Source: Litorivivens lipolytica (lineage in GTDB: Bacteria > Pseudomonadota > Gammaproteobacteria > Pseudomonadales > Spongiibacteraceae). From it: 64,000 nt of DNA. The notes beneath the pieces are model-generated. The model saw nothing but the letters and a program-made list of their open reading frames with translations. It ran no database searches and was not told the DNA's origin. Position 1 is the first letter of the stretch. Every line of letters starts with the position of its first letter. The position numbers and the translations under genes were made by a program. This document shows positions 45,118 through 54,211 of this stretch, in pieces. The stretch spans positions 124,001 through 188,000 of the forward strand of contig NZ_JACHWY010000001.1 of NCBI RefSeq assembly GCF_014191715.1, written 5' to 3'.

Positions 45118-46008
45118 TTACTCGCTGAGCTGGCTACTGCGGCAGAGCTCGATCCAGTAGTTAACCGCCGCCTTCGGGTGGCGCTTGCGGGGCAGGGCGA
45201 AATAAAACCTGCGCCGCATGTCACGGCGGGCCAGCTTGAGTGGTACCAGATTGCCGGTGCGGAAATCATTCTGCACCACCACCTGCGATAGACAGCCTAT
45301 GCCCAGCCCTGATTCTACGGCGCTTTTGATGGCCTCGTTGTGATGAAACTCCCGCACGATATTCAGCTCCGGCAGCAGTTCGGCCATCGCATGGTCGAAG
45401 GTATGGCGGGCGCCGGAGTTGGGTTCACGCAGAATCCAGCGGGCGTTGCGAATATCACGGCTGCTTAGGGTGCCTTTGTCGGCCAGAGGGTGGTCGGCGG
45501 CGCAGAATACGATCAACTCGTCTTCCATCCACGGAATCAGTTCCAGGTCCTGATGGTGAACCTCGCGCTCAATCATTCCGACATCCACTTCGTAGTTCAG
45601 CACTTGATTGACGATATCGGGTGTGTTGGAGGTGGCGAAATCCACGTCGGCATCCGGGTAGTGGGCGAGGTAGTCCGCTAGATAGCGCACCACCAGATAG
45701 TTACCGATGGTAAAACTGGCACCGACCTTCAAGTGGCCGAGGTCACCGTGCTGACGCAGTATCTGGTCAAACTGCTGGCAGTGGGCGTAAAGGGTTTCCG
45801 CCTCCTTGCGCAGGCTGGAGCCGATAGAATTGAGCGTCAGGCGGTTGCCGTGGCGCTCGAACAGGGTCATGCCGTAATTCTGCTCCAGCGTCTGCAGGGC
45901 TGCGCTGGCGGCAGACTGGGACAGATTCAGCTCCTGCGCGGCGCGCGAGACGTTTTCGTGGCGGGCGACGGCGAGGAAGATGCCGATCTGGCGGAGGGTG
46001 AAATTCAT
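45118..46008 (-). CDS. LysR-family transcriptional regulator (YeiE-like)
   Basis: 296 residues from ATG at 46008 (MNFTLRQIGIFLAVAR); the longer frame to 46047 is unsupported. The N-terminal winged helix-turn-helix (ENVSRAAQELNLSQSAASAALQTLE) and the periplasmic-binding-type effector domain are complete. The SQSAASAAL recognition helix and linker look like YeiE, a LysR regulator linked to sulfite/cysteine metabolism in enterics; this assignment is moderate. It is divergent from cysC-sat across a repeat-bearing gap, so control of sulfate activation is a reasonable guess. Confidence 0.88.
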   Translation of the reverse strand: MNFTLRQIGIFLAVARHENVSRAAQELNLSQSAASAALQTLEQNYGMTLFERHGNRLTLNSIGSSLRKEAETLYAHCQQFDQILRQHGDLGHLKVGASFTIGNYLVVRYLADYLAHYPDADVDFATSNTPDIVNQVLNYEVDVGMIEREVHHQDLELIPWMEDELIVFCAADHPLADKGTLSSRDIRNARWILREPNSGARHTFDHAMAELLPELNIVREFHHNEAIKSAVESGLGIGCLSQVVVQNDFRTGNLVPLKLARRDMRRRFYFALPRKRHPKAAVNYWIELCRSSQLSE

Positions 46009-46033
46009 GATCGAGTGCCTCAGAAAATAAGCT

Positions 46034-46113
46034 GTCATTGCGCTCAAAGCGAAGCAACACTTTCAAGTGTGGCGCCAGCATCTCGAGATTGCTTCGCTTC
46101 GCTCGCAATGACG
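46034..46113. repeat. full copy of the CATTGCG palindromic repeat
   Basis: GTCATTGCG...AAGCGAAGCAA on the left and GAGATTGCTTCGCTTCG...CGCAATGAC on the right form a long hairpin. Related to the units at 10259-10446 and 41118-41153. It fills part of the divergent gap before cysC. Confidence 0.75.
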
Positions 46114-46246
46114 ACTTTAACTAACTATAAAATCGATAGTTACTATTGTAATAACCCGTTTTACTAATGGCCAGGTGATCCGTATCATGCCGGTTTTCCC
46201 AAAAAGCCGGCTACCTGCCGGTCCTGAAATTCTCCCGGAGAGCAAA

Positions 46247-46858
46247 ATGGCAGAGCAAAAAGCAACCAACGTGCATTGGCACGACGGCGAAGTGAGTCGT
46301 GACGACCGGCAGAAATTGCTGAAGCAGAAGGGCGCGACCCTATGGTTTACCGGATTGTCCGGTTCTGGCAAGAGCACGGTAGCGGTTGCGCTGGAGAAGG
46401 CGCTGATCGAGAAAGGCCACCTTTGTTACCGTCTGGACGGCGACAACGTCCGTCTGGGTATCAATAAGAATCTGGGCTTTTCTGCCGAGGATCGCGCCGA
46501 GAACATTCGCCGCATCGGTGAAATCTCCAAGTTGTTTGTCGATACTGGCGTGATTGTGCTGTCGAGCTTCGTCAGCCCCTACCGCGCTGACCGTGATCTG
46601 GTGCGTGAACTGCACGATCAGAGCGACATGGATTTCCTGGAAATCTTTGTTGACGTGCCGCTGTCTGTCGCCGAAGAGCGTGACCCCAAAGGCTTGTACA
46701 AGAAAGCCCGCGCCGGCGAGATCAAAAACTTCACCGGTATCGACGACCCCTACGAGGCGCCCGAGAAGCCGGAAGTGGTTCTGAACAGCCACGAAATGAG
46801 CCTGGAAAAAGAAGTGGAAGTGCTGCTCGAAGAAATGAGCAAGCGCGGCATTATCTGA
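46247..46858 (+). CDS. cysC: adenylylsulfate (APS) kinase
   Basis: Phosphorylates APS to PAPS with ATP. 203 residues, close to E. coli CysC. The P-loop GLSGSGKST, the RLDGDNVR motif with the conserved Asp/Asn/Arg, LGFSAEDRAENIRR and the lid KARAGEIKNFTGID are present. ATG 46247 is preferred because CCGGAGAG precedes it and family N termini begin there; the GTG at 46175 would add an odd 24-residue leader. It is paired with sat 52 bases downstream. Confidence 0.95.
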   Translation: MAEQKATNVHWHDGEVSRDDRQKLLKQKGATLWFTGLSGSGKSTVAVALEKALIEKGHLCYRLDGDNVRLGINKNLGFSAEDRAENIRRIGEISKLFVDTGVIVLSSFVSPYRADRDLVRELHDQSDMDFLEIFVDVPLSVAEERDPKGLYKKARAGEIKNFTGIDDPYEAPEKPEVVLNSHEMSLEKEVEVLLEEMSKRGII

Positions 46859-46910
46859 GCCGTCGACTTACATTGATAGACTAAACACCGAAACTTAAAC
46901 GGAGTTATTC

Positions 46911-48107
46911 ATGATCAAACCCCATGGCGCTGACGAACTGAATCCGCTGTTCGTTTACGACAACGAAAAACACCACGCCCTGCAAAAAGAGGCCGAGTCT
47001 CTGCCGTCACTGCTGCTGAACTCGGCGGCGGCGGCCAACGCCGTTATGCTGGGTGCTGGTTACTTCACGCCCCTCAATGGCTACATGAATCTGGCTGACG
47101 CGCTGAGCGTTGCCGAAAACATGCAGACTGCCGATGGCCTGTTCTGGCCGGTACCGGTGGTTAACCTGACTGAATCTGCCGAAGGCATTGAAGCTGGCAG
47201 CCGCATCGCGCTGCGCGACCCCAACGTTGAAGGTCACCCGATTCTGGCTGTGATGGACGTTGAAGCGGTTGAAAGCGTGAGCGCCGAGCAGATCGACGGC
47301 ATGGCCGAGCAGATCTTCGGTACCCTCGATCCTGAACACCCCGGTGTAAAAACCTTCCGCAGCCTGGGTAACACGCTGCTGTCTGGTCCGATCGAAGTGC
47401 TGAACTTTTCTTACTTCCAGACAGATTTCCCCGATACCTTCCGCACTGCGGTTGAAATTCGCAATGAAATCGCAGAGCGCGGCTGGGAAACGGTTGTGGC
47501 CTTCCAGACCCGTAACCCCATGCACCGTGCGCACGAAGAGCTGTGCCACATGGCGCGTGAACAGCTCAATGCTGATGGTGTACTGATTCACATGCTGCTG
47601 GGCAAACTGAAGGCCGGCGATATTCCTGCTGACGTGCGCGATGCAGCCATTCGCAAGATGGTTGAAGTGTACTTCCCGCCGAACAGCGCGATGGTGACCG
47701 GTTACGGTTTCGACATGCTGTACGCTGGCCCCCGTGAAGCAGTACTGCACGCGGTATTCCGTCAGAACTGTGGCTGTACTCACCTGATTGTCGGTCGTGA
47801 CCACGCCGGTGTAGGTGATTACTACGGTGCTTTCGATGCGCAGACTATCTTTGATGAGAAGGTACCTGCTGGCGCACTGGGTATCGAGATCTTCAAGGCG
47901 GATCACACCGCGTACTCGAAGAAGCTCAACAAGGTCGTGATGATGCGCGATGCGCCGGATCACGACAAAGAAGACTTTGTACTGCTGTCTGGCACCAAAG
48001 TCCGTGAAATGCTGGGGCAGGGCATTGCGCCGCCGCCCGAGTTTTCTCGTCCGGAAGTGGCAAAGATTCTGATGGATTACTATCAGGCGCTGGACGCGAA
48101 GAACTAA
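46911..48107 (+). CDS. sat: sulfate adenylyltransferase, single-chain type
   Basis: Makes APS from sulfate and ATP. 398 residues of the homo-oligomeric Sat type, not the CysD/CysN pair. Active-site motifs QTRNPMHRAHEEL (HxxH), VGRDHAGVGDYYG and the LSGTKVREMLGQG end block are intact. ATG 46911 with GGAG upstream. With cysC it completes PAPS synthesis without a GTPase subunit. Single-chain Sat also occurs in sulfur oxidisers, but the pairing with cysC points to assimilation. Confidence 0.95.
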   Translation: MIKPHGADELNPLFVYDNEKHHALQKEAESLPSLLLNSAAAANAVMLGAGYFTPLNGYMNLADALSVAENMQTADGLFWPVPVVNLTESAEGIEAGSRIALRDPNVEGHPILAVMDVEAVESVSAEQIDGMAEQIFGTLDPEHPGVKTFRSLGNTLLSGPIEVLNFSYFQTDFPDTFRTAVEIRNEIAERGWETVVAFQTRNPMHRAHEELCHMAREQLNADGVLIHMLLGKLKAGDIPADVRDAAIRKMVEVYFPPNSAMVTGYGFDMLYAGPREAVLHAVFRQNCGCTHLIVGRDHAGVGDYYGAFDAQTIFDEKVPAGALGIEIFKADHTAYSKKLNKVVMMRDAPDHDKEDFVLLSGTKVREMLGQGIAPPPEFSRPEVAKILMDYYQALDAKN

Positions 48108-48129
48108 GTTTTACTTTTTCGATTGAAAA

Positions 48130-48164
48130 CAAAAAGCCCCGACCGCAAGGTCGGGGCTTTTTTA
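48130..48164. terminator. strong terminator between sat and dapD
   Basis: AAAAGCCCCGACC-GCAA-GGTCGGGGCTTTT with A-runs on the left and T-runs on the right, so it can stop transcription in both directions between the convergent genes. Confidence 0.92.
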
Positions 48165-48190
48165 TTGGAGCCCGCTTTTGCTCGAAGTGC

Positions 48191-49225
48191 TTAGTTGTGC
48201 GCGTGCAGAGCCTCATTCAGCTCAATCGCTGATTTGTTGGTCAGCACTTCAATCGCACCGGACTTGGAATTGCGACGGAATAGGAGGTCCGATTGGCCGG
48301 CCAGATCGCGAGCTTTCACGGTGTTAACCACCTGACCTTTGTCATCCAGCATAGTGACCAGTGAGCCAGCGGTGACATACAGACCTGCTTCGATGGTGCA
48401 GCGATCACCTAACGGAATACCCACGCCGGCATTGGCGCCGATCAGGCACTCTTTGCCGACAGAGATGATGACGTTATTGCCACCGGACAGGGTTCCCATA
48501 GTAGAAGCACCGCCGCCGAGGTCAGAGCCGGAACCCAGTACCACGCCCGCAGAGATGCGACCTTCGACCATGCCTGGACCTTCGGTGCCCGCATTAAAGT
48601 TCACAAAGCCCTCGTGCATGATAGTGGTACCTTCGCCAAGGTAGGCGCCCAGACGCACGCGCGCCGTGTGAGCGACGCGAACGCCGGCGGGTACCACGTA
48701 GTTAGCCATTTTCGGGAACTTATCTACAGACATCACTTCCAGTAATTCGCCGTTCAGGCGCGCCTCAAGCTGCCTGTCAGCTAATTCATCAATCGCAACG
48801 GCGCCCTGATTGGTCCAGGCGACATTGGGCAGAACGCCAAACATGCCATCCAGTTTAAGAGTGTGAGGTTTGGCCAGACGATGCGACAGCAGGTGCAGTT
48901 TCAGATAAACCTCGGGCACAGAGCTGGGGGCTTCATCGGTGCTCAGAACCGTAGCAACCAGCGGTTGTTTGCTGCTGGCCAGCTTGGCACAGGTGGCTGA
49001 CAGGGCGTCGTCAACACCTTTCAGGGCTTCAGACAGGGCAGTCATTCGCGCCGGATCAAGGTTGATGGCGTGGTTGCCGCCGGTAAAGGCCAGTGCGTCA
49101 ACCAGAATTCCGGTGACTTCGGCAGAGGGGTTAACCAGTGGCTGGGGGTAGAATACTTCCAGCCAGTCGCCTTTGCTATTGTGGGTGCCGACACCAATGC
49201 CAACACTGAAAAGAGAGGATGTCAT
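48191..49225 (-). CDS. dapD: tetrahydrodipicolinate N-succinyltransferase, Pseudomonas type
   Basis: Adds succinyl to tetrahydrodipicolinate in the succinylase branch of lysine and diaminopimelate synthesis. 344 residues, the longer Pseudomonas-type form. A left-handed beta-helix is visible as hexapeptide-like repeats (VRLGAYLGEGTTIMHEGFVN, GRISAGVVLGSGSDLGGG, KECLIGANAGVGIPLGDRC). The succinyl-CoA-binding N-terminal domain precedes it. The gene lies with dapC in the same minus-strand block, as in P. aeruginosa. Confidence 0.93.
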   Translation of the reverse strand: MTSSLFSVGIGVGTHNSKGDWLEVFYPQPLVNPSAEVTGILVDALAFTGGNHAINLDPARMTALSEALKGVDDALSATCAKLASSKQPLVATVLSTDEAPSSVPEVYLKLHLLSHRLAKPHTLKLDGMFGVLPNVAWTNQGAVAIDELADRQLEARLNGELLEVMSVDKFPKMANYVVPAGVRVAHTARVRLGAYLGEGTTIMHEGFVNFNAGTEGPGMVEGRISAGVVLGSGSDLGGGASTMGTLSGGNNVIISVGKECLIGANAGVGIPLGDRCTIEAGLYVTAGSLVTMLDDKGQVVNTVKARDLAGQSDLLFRRNSKSGAIEVLTNKSAIELNEALHAHN

Positions 49226-49259
49226 AGGGGCTACCTTTTCTGTGATTTGAAATGACTGA

Positions 49260-49598
49260 TTAAAAAAACTGTTGATAATCCTTGTCGGAAAATCCCACGT
49301 GCACCGTATCGGCCTTCACCAGCACGGGACGCTTGATGAGTGTGGGGTGTTGGGCCAGCAGGCCGACGATGGCATCTTTGCTGTCCGCACTGCGCTCTGC
49401 ATCGCTGAGCTGTTTCCAGGTGGTGCTGCGCTTGTTCAGCAGCTTGTCGCCGACCGCGTCGTACCAGCCGTTCAGCTCGCTTTTGCTGAGCGGTTCGTCG
49501 CGGTAATCGGTAAACGTGTGCTCGATACCTTTCTGTTCCAGCCACTTGCGCGCCTTGCGCACGGTGTCGCAGTTCTTGATGCCGTAGAGTTTGATCAT
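49260..49598 (-). CDS. ArsC/Spx-family protein (YffB-like)
   Basis: 112 residues, thioredoxin-like fold of the ArsC family. It has only one cysteine near the N terminus (IKNCDTVRKARKWLE), the YffB pattern, and the RPVLVK segment. YffB proteins are thought to be glutathione-linked thiol proteins rather than arsenate reductases. The gene sits between dapD and nth, the same place as in Pseudomonas. Confidence 0.85.
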   Translation of the reverse strand: MIKLYGIKNCDTVRKARKWLEQKGIEHTFTDYRDEPLSKSELNGWYDAVGDKLLNKRSTTWKQLSDAERSADSKDAIVGLLAQHPTLIKRPVLVKADTVHVGFSDKDYQQFF

Positions 49599-49666
49599 CG
49601 GTTTTTCGACTGAGTTCTATGGGATTGCTTACGGGGGGCGAAGAATAGCAGATTGGGCGCAGAAGA

Positions 49667-50320
49667 TCAGGCCTTCAGCGTCACCACGGGCTTTTTGCGG
49701 TTGGGGTAGCAGGTGGTGCAGATCTCGCAGGTCAAACCATGACAGCTGCGGGCGGGGCAGTATTCGCGGCCGTAGTAAATAATCTGCAGGTGCAGGGCAT
49801 TCCAGCTTTCTCTCGGGAACAGCTTTTTCAGGTCGCGCTCGGTTTGGGTGACGCTCTTGCCGGAGGTCAGGCCCCAGCGTTGGGCGAGGCGGTGAATATG
49901 GGTATCGACTGGAAAGGCCGGCACACCAAAGGCCTGTGACATCACGACGCTAGCGGTTTTGTGGCCGACACCGGGCAGGGTTTCCAGTGCCTCGAGATCG
50001 GCGGGGACTTCACCGTTGTACTTTTCGACCAGTATTTCGGACAGGCGCTGAACAGCTTTGGATTTTTGCGGTGACAGCCCGCAAGGGCGAATAATCTCGC
50101 GAATCTCATCGGCGGTTTTCGTCGCCATATCAAAGGGATTGTCTGCGAGTTCAAACAGCGCCGGCGTTACCTGATTCACGCGCTCATCGGTGCATTGCGC
50201 TGACAGCAGCACCGCTACCAACAGGGTGTAGGGGTCTTTATGGTCGAGCGGTATCGGGGGCTCGGGGTAAAGCTCCTGCAAGCGCTGGAGAATATAGGCG
50301 GCGCGTTCTTTTTTTAGCAT
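49667..50320 (-). CDS. nth: endonuclease III (DNA glycosylase/AP lyase)
   Basis: Removes oxidised pyrimidines from DNA. 217 residues. The helix-hairpin-helix LPGVGHKTASVV holds the catalytic Lys, and Asp follows in VDTHIHRLAQRWGL. The C-terminal cysteines read C-x4-C-x4-C-x2-C-x2-C, not the C-x6-C-x2-C-x5-C of E. coli Nth, so the 4Fe-4S loop is of a variant type. The gene lies upstream of the YffB-like gene and 12 bases after dapC in the direction of transcription. Confidence 0.92.
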   Translation of the reverse strand: MLKKERAAYILQRLQELYPEPPIPLDHKDPYTLLVAVLLSAQCTDERVNQVTPALFELADNPFDMATKTADEIREIIRPCGLSPQKSKAVQRLSEILVEKYNGEVPADLEALETLPGVGHKTASVVMSQAFGVPAFPVDTHIHRLAQRWGLTSGKSVTQTERDLKKLFPRESWNALHLQIIYYGREYCPARSCHGLTCEICTTCYPNRKKPVVTLKA

Positions 50321-50332
50321 GTCGTATCGGGC

Positions 50333-51520
50333 TTATAAGGATTCAATAAAGCGGCGGATGCGCTGCGCGGCTTCAATGCATTCAGCGGGCTCGGCCACCA
50401 AGGCCATGCGAACGCGGTGGCTACCGGGATTGCGGCCATTTACCTCGCGGCTCAGAAAGCTCCCGGGCAATACGGTAACGTGCTGCTGCTCGTAGAGGCG
50501 GCGGGCAAATTCCTGGTCGCAGATGGGTGTTTCTGGCCACAGATAGAAGGCGCCATCTGGCGTGGTCACTGGCAGCACCGGATTGAGTATTTCGGTCACG
50601 GCCGCAAATTTTTCGCGATACAAACGGCGGTTTTCAATGACGTGGTCTTCATCGTCCCAGGCGCTGATACTGGCCAGCTGGTGTTGAACCGGCATGGCAC
50701 AGCCGTGATAGGTGCGGTATTGCAGAAAGGCATCGAGCACGCGTGCATCACCGGCGACAAAACCTGAACGCAGTCCCGGCAGGTTGGAGCGTTTGGATAG
50801 GGAGTGAAAGACCACACAGCGGTCATAGCCATCGCGCCCCATCTCGGCGGCTGCTTGCAGCAAACCGGCCGGGGGATTGGCTTCGTCGGGATAGATCTCG
50901 GAGTAACACTCGTCGCTGGCGATAATAAAATCGTGCTGGTCAGCCAGACGGATCAAATCCTGCAGCTGGGCGACGCTCAGCGTCGCACCCGAGGGGTTGC
51001 CCGGGGTGCAGATAAACAATAACTGACAACGCTGCCACTGCTCATCACTGACTTGAGAAAAATCCGGCAGGAAGCCGTTTTCCGCGTCGCAGGCCAGAAA
51101 CAGCGGTTCGGCGCCGGCCAGAAAAGCCGCGCCTTCATAAATCTGGTAGAAGGGGTTGGGGCTGATCACCAGTGGGTTGCGACTGCGATCTACAATGGCT
51201 TGTGCAAAGGCAAACAAAGCTTCGCGCGTGCCGTTGACCGGTAATACCTGCTGTTCTGCATCCAGTGTTTCAAGCTTGAATCGCTGACATACCCACCGGG
51301 CAATGCTCTGACGTAGCTCGGGCAGACCTTTGGTTGTTGGGTAGTTGGCCAATCGCGGTAGCTCGCGAGTGATGGTCTCCATCACAAACGCGGGTGATGC
51401 GTGCTTGGGTTCGCCAATCGACAGCGCAACCGGCGGCAGGTTTGCCGGAGTGACTCCAGCAAACAGGGCGCGCAATTTTTCAAAGGGGTAGGGCTGGAGT
51501 TTCTGTAAATCCGGATTCAC
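50333..51520 (-). CDS. dapC: succinyldiaminopimelate transaminase
   Basis: A PLP aminotransferase of lysine synthesis, acting one step after DapD. 395 residues, fold type I. The PLP lysine lies in HSLSKRSNLPGLRSGF, the Asp that binds the pyridine nitrogen in FIASDECYSEIY, and the substrate-binding Arg in HRVRMALV. The specific product is taken from its position between glnD and dapD, as in P. aeruginosa; by sequence alone it is a class I/II aminotransferase. Confidence 0.88.
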   Translation of the reverse strand: MNPDLQKLQPYPFEKLRALFAGVTPANLPPVALSIGEPKHASPAFVMETITRELPRLANYPTTKGLPELRQSIARWVCQRFKLETLDAEQQVLPVNGTREALFAFAQAIVDRSRNPLVISPNPFYQIYEGAAFLAGAEPLFLACDAENGFLPDFSQVSDEQWQRCQLLFICTPGNPSGATLSVAQLQDLIRLADQHDFIIASDECYSEIYPDEANPPAGLLQAAAEMGRDGYDRCVVFHSLSKRSNLPGLRSGFVAGDARVLDAFLQYRTYHGCAMPVQHQLASISAWDDEDHVIENRRLYREKFAAVTEILNPVLPVTTPDGAFYLWPETPICDQEFARRLYEQQHVTVLPGSFLSREVNGRNPGSHRVRMALVAEPAECIEAAQRIRRFIESL

Positions 51521-51547
51521 TTCTTTATTTCTCGACGTAAGTTCTGG

Positions 51548-54211
51548 TTACGAATAGCGGGGCTCAGCAGCGGCCTGCTCGTCGAGCTCCTTACAGATGG
51601 CGCGTTGAATGTCTTTGCAGAGCTCCGGATCTTTAATCGGTTGCTGCTTTTTGTTGGTGATAAAAAATACGTCTTCTACGCGCTCACCCAGCGTCGCAAT
51701 TTTCGCCGCCATCAGCTTGATGTCGTATTCATAAAAAATACGACCGATGCGCGCCAGCAGGCCGGGACGGTCGGGAGTGATGACTTCCAGCACCGAGCAG
51801 CCCTTGTTGATGTCGGTGGCAATAGTGGTGCGGGTGGGTGTTGAAAACAGCCGCATTTGCCGCGGGGTGCGTTTGCTGATCATTTCCGGGAAGCGATCCG
51901 GGTGTTCGATCTGTTCGCGCAGGAAATCCACAATCGCCTTGCAGCGGGCTTCGTCGTCGCCAATGGGCTTGCCGTCTGCGTCGAGCACATAAAAGGTGTC
52001 GAGCGAGTAACCGGTGGTGGAGCTGTAGATGCGGGCATCGACGATGTTGAGGTCGAGCTGTTCCAGCGTACCGGCCACTACCGCGAACAGGTTGTCGTGT
52101 TCGAGTGTGTGAACAAAAATCTGGGTGGCGCCTTCAAGATCGACATTGCTGCTTTTCTTGACCAGTACCAGCGGTTTGCTCATGTCGTGATGGCGAGCAA
52201 TGGCGCGGGTATGCCACACCACGTCTTCTGCGCGCTCGCGCATGAAATAGTCTTCGCCGCGATCTTTCCAGATCGCTTTGACTTCGTCTTCCTCAAAGCC
52301 GTGATCTTCCAGTCGGCCCATCGCTTCCTGTTGGGTTTCGACAATCCAGTCCTGTTTGTCGATGACGTTTTCCAGACCCCGTCGCAGGGCGCGTTTGGTT
52401 TCGGCGTAAAGTTGGCGCAGCAGCGAAGCGCGCCAGGAATTCCATAGGGTGGGGTTGGTGGCGTTGATATCCGCAACCGTCAGCGCGTAGAGATAGTCGA
52501 GACGAACCTGCTCACCGACTTCCAGCGCAAAGTCGCGAATCACATCCGGGTCTGAAATATCCTTGCGCTGCGCCGTTGCGGACATCAGCAGGTGTTTCTC
52601 CACCAGCCAGCACACCAGATTGGTGTCGCGGTTTGACAGGCCGTGGTTCTCACAGAACTCGCGCGCATCCACCGCACCGAGTGTTGAGTGATCACCACCG
52701 CGACCCTTAGCGATATCGTGATAGAGGCCTGCCAGATAGAGCAATTCCGGCTTGTCCATGCGGCGCACAATGCGCGAGGCAACAGGGAATTTCTCTTCGT
52801 TGTCCGGGTAGGTAAAGCGGCGCAGGTTTTTCACCAGCTCCATGGTGTGCGCATCGACCGAGTAAATATGAAAGAGATCGTGTTGCATCTGGCCGATGAT
52901 CTGGCCGAATTCCGGCAGGTATTTGCCGAGCACACCGAAGCGCATCATGCGGCGCAGGGTCAGGGCGACCTTGCTGCGCGAGCGCAGGATTTCCATAAAG
53001 AAGCGGCGATTGCGTGGATCGGCGCGGAATTTGTCATCCACCAGTTCGCGGTGATCGCGGATCAGTCGGATGGTCGACGCGCGCACCCCGTCTATAGCGT
53101 CGTGCTGGGCCATCAGCACGAAAATTTCCATTAGTGCTGTCGGGGTTTTCTTGAAGACATTTTTGTTGGTGACTTCGATGTGGCCGTTACGCACACGGAA
53201 GCGCGGGTTGAGTTCCAGAATGGTCTCGGCTTCACAGGCGCGCAAAATTGCTTCGTCGAAGTGCTGAATCATAAGATCGTTCAGTTCGCCGAGCGCCAGC
53301 GCCATGCGGTAATAGCGCTGCATGAAATGCTCCACCGCCAGCCGGGCATCGTCGTCTTCGTAGCCAAAGCGGCCCGCCAGCGTGCGCTGGTGGTCAAACA
53401 GCAGGCGATCTTCTTCGCGCTCGCTGAGCATGTGCAGGGCGTAGCGGATCGTCCACAGGTAGTCGCGACCGCGGCGCAGTATCGAGAGATCCTCTTCGCG
53501 CAGAAAACCGAGGGGCAACAGTTCGCTAAGGGAGTCCACGCCGTAGTGACGCTTGGCGATCCAGCCGATCATCTGAATGTCGCGCAGCCCTCCGGGGCAG
53601 CTTTTGACGTTGGGCTCGAGGTTGTATTCCGAGTTGGCGTATTTGCGGTGACGGGCGATTTGCTCATCCCACTTGGCGCGGAAGAAGTCGCGGCTGGGCC
53701 AGATTTTTGCCGGCGTGGTTTCTTCCAGCAGGGTATTGAGCAGCGCTTCATTGCCGATCAGCGTGCGCGATTCCATGATGTTGGTAGCCACGGTGATGTC
53801 TTCGCTGGCGACCTTAATACACTGTTTGATGCTGCGAACGCTGTGGCCGATATCGAGATTCAGGTCCCACAGCAGGGCGATAAAGGATTCAAGGGAATCC
53901 CGGTAGTCTTCGCTGTTGCCGTTTTCCAGCAGGATCAGGAGATCAACGTCGGAAAAGGGGTGGAGTTCTCCGCGGCCATAACCGCCTACCGCCACTAGCG
54001 CGATATCGTCGCCCCATTCATAGAGGCCCCATGCGGCGCGCAGCACATCGTCAACCTTGCTGGCGCGTTCGTGGATAATGTCGCTGATATTGTCTTCGGC
54101 AAGAAACCGCTGATCCATCTCTTCGCGATTTTTCTGCAAATACTCGCGAAACAGGGCGATGCGGTCTTTGGGTTTGCTGAGGGTTTGTATCTGGGCGGCC
54201 AGTGCGCTCAC
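51548..54211 (-). CDS. glnD: PII uridylyltransferase / uridylyl-removing enzyme
   Basis: A nitrogen sensor that modifies and demodifies PII proteins according to glutamine. 887 residues. Nucleotidyltransferase domain with GGYGRGELHPFSDVDLLIL (about 78-96), HD hydrolase domain (GLYHDIAKGRGGDHS, about 490-505), and two C-terminal ACT domains (about 690-770 and 800-880). All key motifs are present. Its start overlaps the map stop by one base (TAATG-type junction), so translation is likely coupled. Confidence 0.96.
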   Translation of the reverse strand: MSALAAQIQTLSKPKDRIALFREYLQKNREEMDQRFLAEDNISDIIHERASKVDDVLRAAWGLYEWGDDIALVAVGGYGRGELHPFSDVDLLILLENGNSEDYRDSLESFIALLWDLNLDIGHSVRSIKQCIKVASEDITVATNIMESRTLIGNEALLNTLLEETTPAKIWPSRDFFRAKWDEQIARHRKYANSEYNLEPNVKSCPGGLRDIQMIGWIAKRHYGVDSLSELLPLGFLREEDLSILRRGRDYLWTIRYALHMLSEREEDRLLFDHQRTLAGRFGYEDDDARLAVEHFMQRYYRMALALGELNDLMIQHFDEAILRACEAETILELNPRFRVRNGHIEVTNKNVFKKTPTALMEIFVLMAQHDAIDGVRASTIRLIRDHRELVDDKFRADPRNRRFFMEILRSRSKVALTLRRMMRFGVLGKYLPEFGQIIGQMQHDLFHIYSVDAHTMELVKNLRRFTYPDNEEKFPVASRIVRRMDKPELLYLAGLYHDIAKGRGGDHSTLGAVDAREFCENHGLSNRDTNLVCWLVEKHLLMSATAQRKDISDPDVIRDFALEVGEQVRLDYLYALTVADINATNPTLWNSWRASLLRQLYAETKRALRRGLENVIDKQDWIVETQQEAMGRLEDHGFEEDEVKAIWKDRGEDYFMRERAEDVVWHTRAIARHHDMSKPLVLVKKSSNVDLEGATQIFVHTLEHDNLFAVVAGTLEQLDLNIVDARIYSSTTGYSLDTFYVLDADGKPIGDDEARCKAIVDFLREQIEHPDRFPEMISKRTPRQMRLFSTPTRTTIATDINKGCSVLEVITPDRPGLLARIGRIFYEYDIKLMAAKIATLGERVEDVFFITNKKQQPIKDPELCKDIQRAICKELDEQAAAEPRYS

